Notes under the pieces: generated by a model
Databases searched by the model: none
What the model saw: the letters and a program-made list of their open reading frames with translations, nothing else
What the model was told of the DNA's origin: nothing
Assembly (NCBI RefSeq): GCF_017377395.1
Contig: NZ_CP061800.1
Coordinates: 2,480,001 to 2,544,000 of the forward strand
Length of the DNA: 64,000 bases
Reading direction: 5' to 3'
Source: Desulfonema magnum
Lineage (GTDB): Bacteria > Desulfobacterota > Desulfobacteria > Desulfobacterales > 4be13
Shown: positions 61,322 to 64,000 of the stretch, piece by piece
Layout of the letters: each line of letters opens with the position of its first letter
Position numbering within the stretch: the first letter of the stretch is position 1
Translations under genes and position numbers: made by a program

Positions 61322-62287
61322 ATGAAATCCGTTTGTACATTGTGGGTGATGCTGATGTTTGCGGCCGCGGGGGAAAATGTCATGGCATATGCCGCGTCCG
61401 GGGGGCCGGCAGGATATGTCGAATGGGTCAGGGGCGAGGTGCTTATTGAAAATCCGAACCTGGCTCCCCGGTATGCCAAAAAAGGCGAACCGCTTTATAA
61501 AGGCGATAAAATCCGAACCTCCGGGCGTGGAAAAGTGCAATTCACACTCAAAGGGGATATCATCAGAACCCGAAACGGTGACAAAGCATGGAGAGGGGAA
61601 AGCAGGCTGATACTGGCTCCGGAGACAGAACTGATGATCATCAGGCATGTTTATCATTCCAAAGAAAAAACCCGTTCCTCGTTTATTGACATGGGTCTGG
61701 GAACTGTCCGGTTTCTGGTAAAAAAACTGATGGACTGGGATTCAAAATTCAAGGTAAGGACAAATATGGTTATGGCGGGAGTGGAGGGGTCTGATTTTAT
61801 CTTACGGTCAACCAATGAATTCACTGAAGTGACGACCTTTGGTGACACCACCCTGAAAGTCGTGCGTCTGTCTGCGCCGGACCAGCCTTTTTTGATAAAA
61901 CATTCCCAGGGGATGAAAATTTCTGAACACGGCTGCCTGTCCGTGAAGAATACTGCTGATACGAAAACCGGCGATCTGTCGTTTTATCCGGTCAATGTTC
62001 TGTCTGACCACGGAGCCACAATTGTTTCAGCAGATGATATGGTTTCGGTCCCGTTGCCACCGGCGGCCTCATCACTTACCGTGAAAAAAGCCAGGGTCTC
62101 CCCCGTGCTTCCCCCGGCTCCGATAGGGACTGCAACAGAGCCTGAGATGGAAGATGAAATTCTGTCATCACACCATACTTTTATAATGGATAAGATAACC
62201 AGAGATGAAGATGATGTAAGAACAGAGCAGGAAGATAAGATGCCAAGACCGCCGATTCCTCCTCAAAAAGCGACAATTTGTAAATAA
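61322..62287 (+). CDS. FecR-domain secreted protein
   Basis: 321 residues from ATG 61322 (GGGGAATTGGG upstream). A signal peptide (VCTLWVMLMFAAAGENVMA) is followed by a FecR domain at about 30-170: GPAGYVEWVRGEVLIENPNL, LYKGDKIRTSGRGKVQFTLK and TNMVMAGVEGSDFILRSTNE, closing with TEVTTFGDTTLKV. The C-terminal quarter is Pro-rich and acidic (VSPVLPPAPIGTATEPEMED). Free FecR proteins of this type are periplasmic or surface proteins, not anti-sigma factors. It directly follows the TPR barrel, so the two probably form one cell-envelope unit. Confidence 0.85.
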   Translation: MKSVCTLWVMLMFAAAGENVMAYAASGGPAGYVEWVRGEVLIENPNLAPRYAKKGEPLYKGDKIRTSGRGKVQFTLKGDIIRTRNGDKAWRGESRLILAPETELMIIRHVYHSKEKTRSSFIDMGLGTVRFLVKKLMDWDSKFKVRTNMVMAGVEGSDFILRSTNEFTEVTTFGDTTLKVVRLSAPDQPFLIKHSQGMKISEHGCLSVKNTADTKTGDLSFYPVNVLSDHGATIVSADDMVSVPLPPAASSLTVKKARVSPVLPPAPIGTATEPEMEDEILSSHHTFIMDKITRDEDDVRTEQEDKMPRPPIPPQKATICK

Positions 62288-62289
62288 CA

Positions 62290-62447
62290 ATCAGTATGAA
62301 AAGTTTCCGGACTGTGCGCGGTGCGGCAAAGAAACCCGTTTTTTTTCCAGGACGGGGTGCTTTTTCCCGCCGGAAAAACCCGGTTTTTTTCGCGTGTCCG
62401 CCATGTCTGCCCTGTGACAGCCCGAAAACTTTTCGATCTGCTGACAT
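62290..62447. repeat. Family D element with family C palindrome
   Basis: GAAAAGTTTCCGGACTGTG opens and CCCGAAAACTTTTCGATCTG closes. In between are GAAACCCGTTTTTTTTCC and GGAAAAACCCGGTTTTTTTC. It is the same build as 33433-33952 but without the inner duplication. Confidence 0.72.
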
Positions 62448-62497
62448 TAATTCCCTTAGGGATTTCCCCAAAATAAAATACCCGGAAATGCAGAAAC

Positions 62498-62535
62498 GTA
62501 GGGTGGGTGGAGCGAAGCGGAACCCACCCTACGTT
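62498..62535. repeat. GTAGGGTGGGTGGAGCGAAG palindrome
   Basis: CGTAGGGTGGGTGGAGCG and the inverted CCCACCCTACG form a palindrome around AAGCGGAAC, seen also at 50143 and 58753. 62536-62824 has short C/T-rich runs (CCCCCTTTTTATACCTCC) and no gene. Confidence 0.7.
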
Positions 62536-62824
62536 TTTTGTATCAGGTACATTATTTATTTCGAGTTCCTTTATTCCCAAATTCCGGTTTGGGGACGGAC
62601 CTTATGATCTGATCAGTTGTTTGCTAAGTATTTTATAACCTGCTGTTTTTACACAGTCTGCCTGATAAATCAATTGCTATTTTTTATATTTTAAACAGGT
62701 TGACCAGATAATGGGGATATAATTCCCCCTTTTTATACCTCCTTTATCCCCCCTTCATCCCCCCTAAAAACCCCTCTTGACGGGTCAGTTCAGAACACTG
62801 TAATTTATGATTGGATAGGAATCA

Positions 62825-63034
62825 CAGTGACACCCGATAATCAAGTTTTTTCTGTTATTCTGTTCGACGACCCGAGAGAGCTTGTCGAAGTCTGAGTTCA
62901 CGCCGAAGCCTGCGAAAGCAGGAATCCGCTGCCTCGGAACTGTAGCGTCGGCCCCAAACAGATTCCTGCTTTAACAGGCATGACAGGCTCCTGGTCCGAA
63001 TCGGATTATAGAAAGCTTGATTATCGAGTGACAG
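62825..63034. repeat. Family G element with inverted ends
   Basis: CACCCGATAATCAAGTTTTT on the left and AGCTTGATTATCGAGTGACA on the right are inverted. Inside are GAAGTCTGAGTTCACGCCGA, AGCCTGCGAAAGCAGGAATC and CAGATTCCTGCTTTAACAGG. About 210 bp and non-coding; it looks like a miniature mobile element. Confidence 0.65.
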
Positions 63035-63399
63035 TACTCCTTCTGCCTATTACAAGCCGTATTATTCCGCTTCAAAACTCGGAGCAATACTGTCCGACAC
63101 TTTCATGTGCTTCATGCCAAAGCGTCATCACCATTAAGTTAAAGGTAAAATTTTTTCCTTTTATGAAAAAAAGAAGCATGAATATTCGCGGCCTGACTTG
63201 ATGACCCGGATGCCGGAGCGTGAATGCAAAATTAACGAGATCAGCGTGGGAAATAAGATCAAAATTTTATCATCTGTAACCTGTCTCTGATTTGCCATGT
63301 GCCGACGGACGGACAAAGGTTTTTTGAAACTTTGAAAAAACAAACGCTTAACTTAAAAAAGGAGGATATTATGGACACCTGCGAACTGCCCCGTTGGGG

Positions 63400-63556
63400 C
63401 CCGGAACCCCGAAGCAGATTCCGGGATGTGTGCGGGACAGCGAAAAAACCCGGGTTTTTCCCGGACAAAGTGTCTCCTATACCGGAAAATTCGGGTTTCT
63501 CTCCTGTCCGTCGTGTCCGTCCTGTGACAGCCCGAAAACTTTTTGATCTGCTGACA
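63400..63556. repeat. Family D/C element, copy 3
   Basis: CGGAACCCCGAAGCAGATTC begins it. GCGAAAAAACCCGGGTTTTT and GAAAATTCGGGTTTCTC are the C arms. GACAGCCCGAAAACTTTTTG followed by ATCTGCTGACATTA closes it. No gene is supported in 63035-63399, although AAAAAGGAGGATATTATGG at 63356 looks like a ribosome site with ATG running into the repeat. Confidence 0.65.
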
Positions 63557-63568
63557 TTAAGAAAAAAA

Positions 63569-63747
63569 CTGATTATAACGAATTTAGGGGAGGGCCGACT
63601 AAGCCCTGTAAGGGCGGCATATTTGTAGAAAATCATGTTGCGAATATGCCGCCCTTACGGGGCCTGGCTGACCCGGCATGATGAATGCTAAAAATATGCC
63701 GCCCCCCACGGGGCTTGGCCGACCTCCCCTAAATCCGTTATAATCAG
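63569..63747. repeat. Family A element, copy 6
   Basis: CTGATTATAACGAATTTAGG opens and CCCCTAAATCCGTTATAATC closes, with AGCCCTGTAAGGGCGGCATA and ATGCCGCCCTTACGGGGC palindromes inside. It lies 47 bp before the last gene. Confidence 0.82.
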
Positions 63748-63793
63748 CAAATGGTTAATTCTTAACATCTGACATCCTGAAAGGACAGACAAA

Positions 63794-64000
63794 ATGAAAT
63801 TTATTCAAAGGAAAACCTGTGTCATACTGTTCGTGGTCGCTATAATGGCTGTTCCGGCTTATCCGGGTTCGGACAATATTTCAAAAGGCGCATTATCACA
63901 GGAAACATCCCTCAGAATCATCGGAGGCATTGAAGCAGACCCGGGAGCCTGGCCCTGGATGGCAGCACTGGTCAGAAGTGAGGAAATTTCGTATTATGAC
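63794..64000 (+). CDS. Secreted trypsin-like serine protease (partial)
   Basis: The first 69 residues are in the window; the gene runs off the right edge. A signal peptide (RKTCVILFVVAIMAVPAYPG) and short propeptide lead to the activation site RIIGGIEADPGAWPWMAALV, which matches RIVGGYESEQGAWPWITALV of the protease at 29788. It is therefore an S1-family paralogue; the catalytic residues lie beyond the edge. AAAGGACAG precedes the ATG. Confidence 0.85.
   Translation, partial: MKFIQRKTCVILFVVAIMAVPAYPGSDNISKGALSQETSLRIIGGIEADPGAWPWMAALVRSEEISYYD

Noticed and set aside
63359-63628. 109-residue frame with a ribosome-like AAAGGAGGATATT before ATG 63371
   Set aside because: The ribosome site is attractive, but almost the whole frame is family D/C repeat and is open on the other strand as well.

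Overview
The window looks like part of a large, repeat-rich chromosome of a Gram-negative anaerobe, most likely a deltaproteobacterial sulfate reducer of the Desulfobacterales (Desulfonema or a similar filamentous or aggregate-forming relative). This is an inference. It rests on the 2-oxoacid:ferredoxin oxidoreductase genes at the left edge, the density of hybrid histidine kinases, outer-membrane TonB receptors, secreted trypsin-like proteases, many toxin-antitoxin genes, a DUF29 gene and a very large load of palindromic intergenic repeats. No 16S gene or sulfate-reduction gene lies in the window to prove it.

Layout. 1-640: korA (partial) and korD, minus strand. 1.1-17.1 kb: a plus-strand signalling cluster with a CheR-type methyltransferase, a hybrid kinase with four receiver domains, a CheD-HDOD fusion, four more kinases (three of them hybrids) and a stand-alone receiver protein. 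17.4-22.1 kb: housekeeping genes (zinc-ribbon membrane protein, rsgA, tRNA-Arg(CCG), folC, rpsU, adk). 22.6-26.9 kb: a 1426-residue chemoreceptor with many HAMP-like modules, a Cys-rich PAS domain and a C-terminal CheR-tethering pentapeptide. 27.0-29.8 kb: 36 exact-period copies of a 77-bp palindromic repeat between convergent genes. 29.8-32.5 kb: a secreted trypsin-like protease and a CheW. 32.5-34 kb: nested palindromic repeats.

34.0-50.0 kb is a minus-strand locus. It holds a LolA-like protein, three ABC_sub_bind periplasmic proteins, two TonB-dependent receptors, the remnant of a third receptor, a PhnD-like binding protein split by an ISKra4-like insertion sequence (22-bp inverted repeats, 9-bp target duplication), and a membrane hybrid kinase ending in a phosphotransfer domain. 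No ABC permease or ATPase is present. A likely reading is that outer-membrane uptake and periplasmic binding feed a sensory kinase rather than a transporter.

50-51.8 kb is repeat-rich; it holds a dead IS4-type transposase fragment and a candidate structured RNA ending in a terminator. 51.8-58.6 kb is a toxin-antitoxin island: a HEPN pair between 320-bp direct repeats, vapBC, a decayed higB with an intact higA-like gene, a RelE/XRE pair, a truncated BrnT and a DUF29 gene, interleaved with long dispersed repeats. 59.3-62.3 kb holds a TPR/beta-barrel outer-membrane protein and a FecR-domain protein. The right edge opens a second trypsin-like protease.

At least seven families of dispersed palindromic elements (A-G below) recur through the intergenic space. 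In one case an empty and a filled copy of the same site can be compared.
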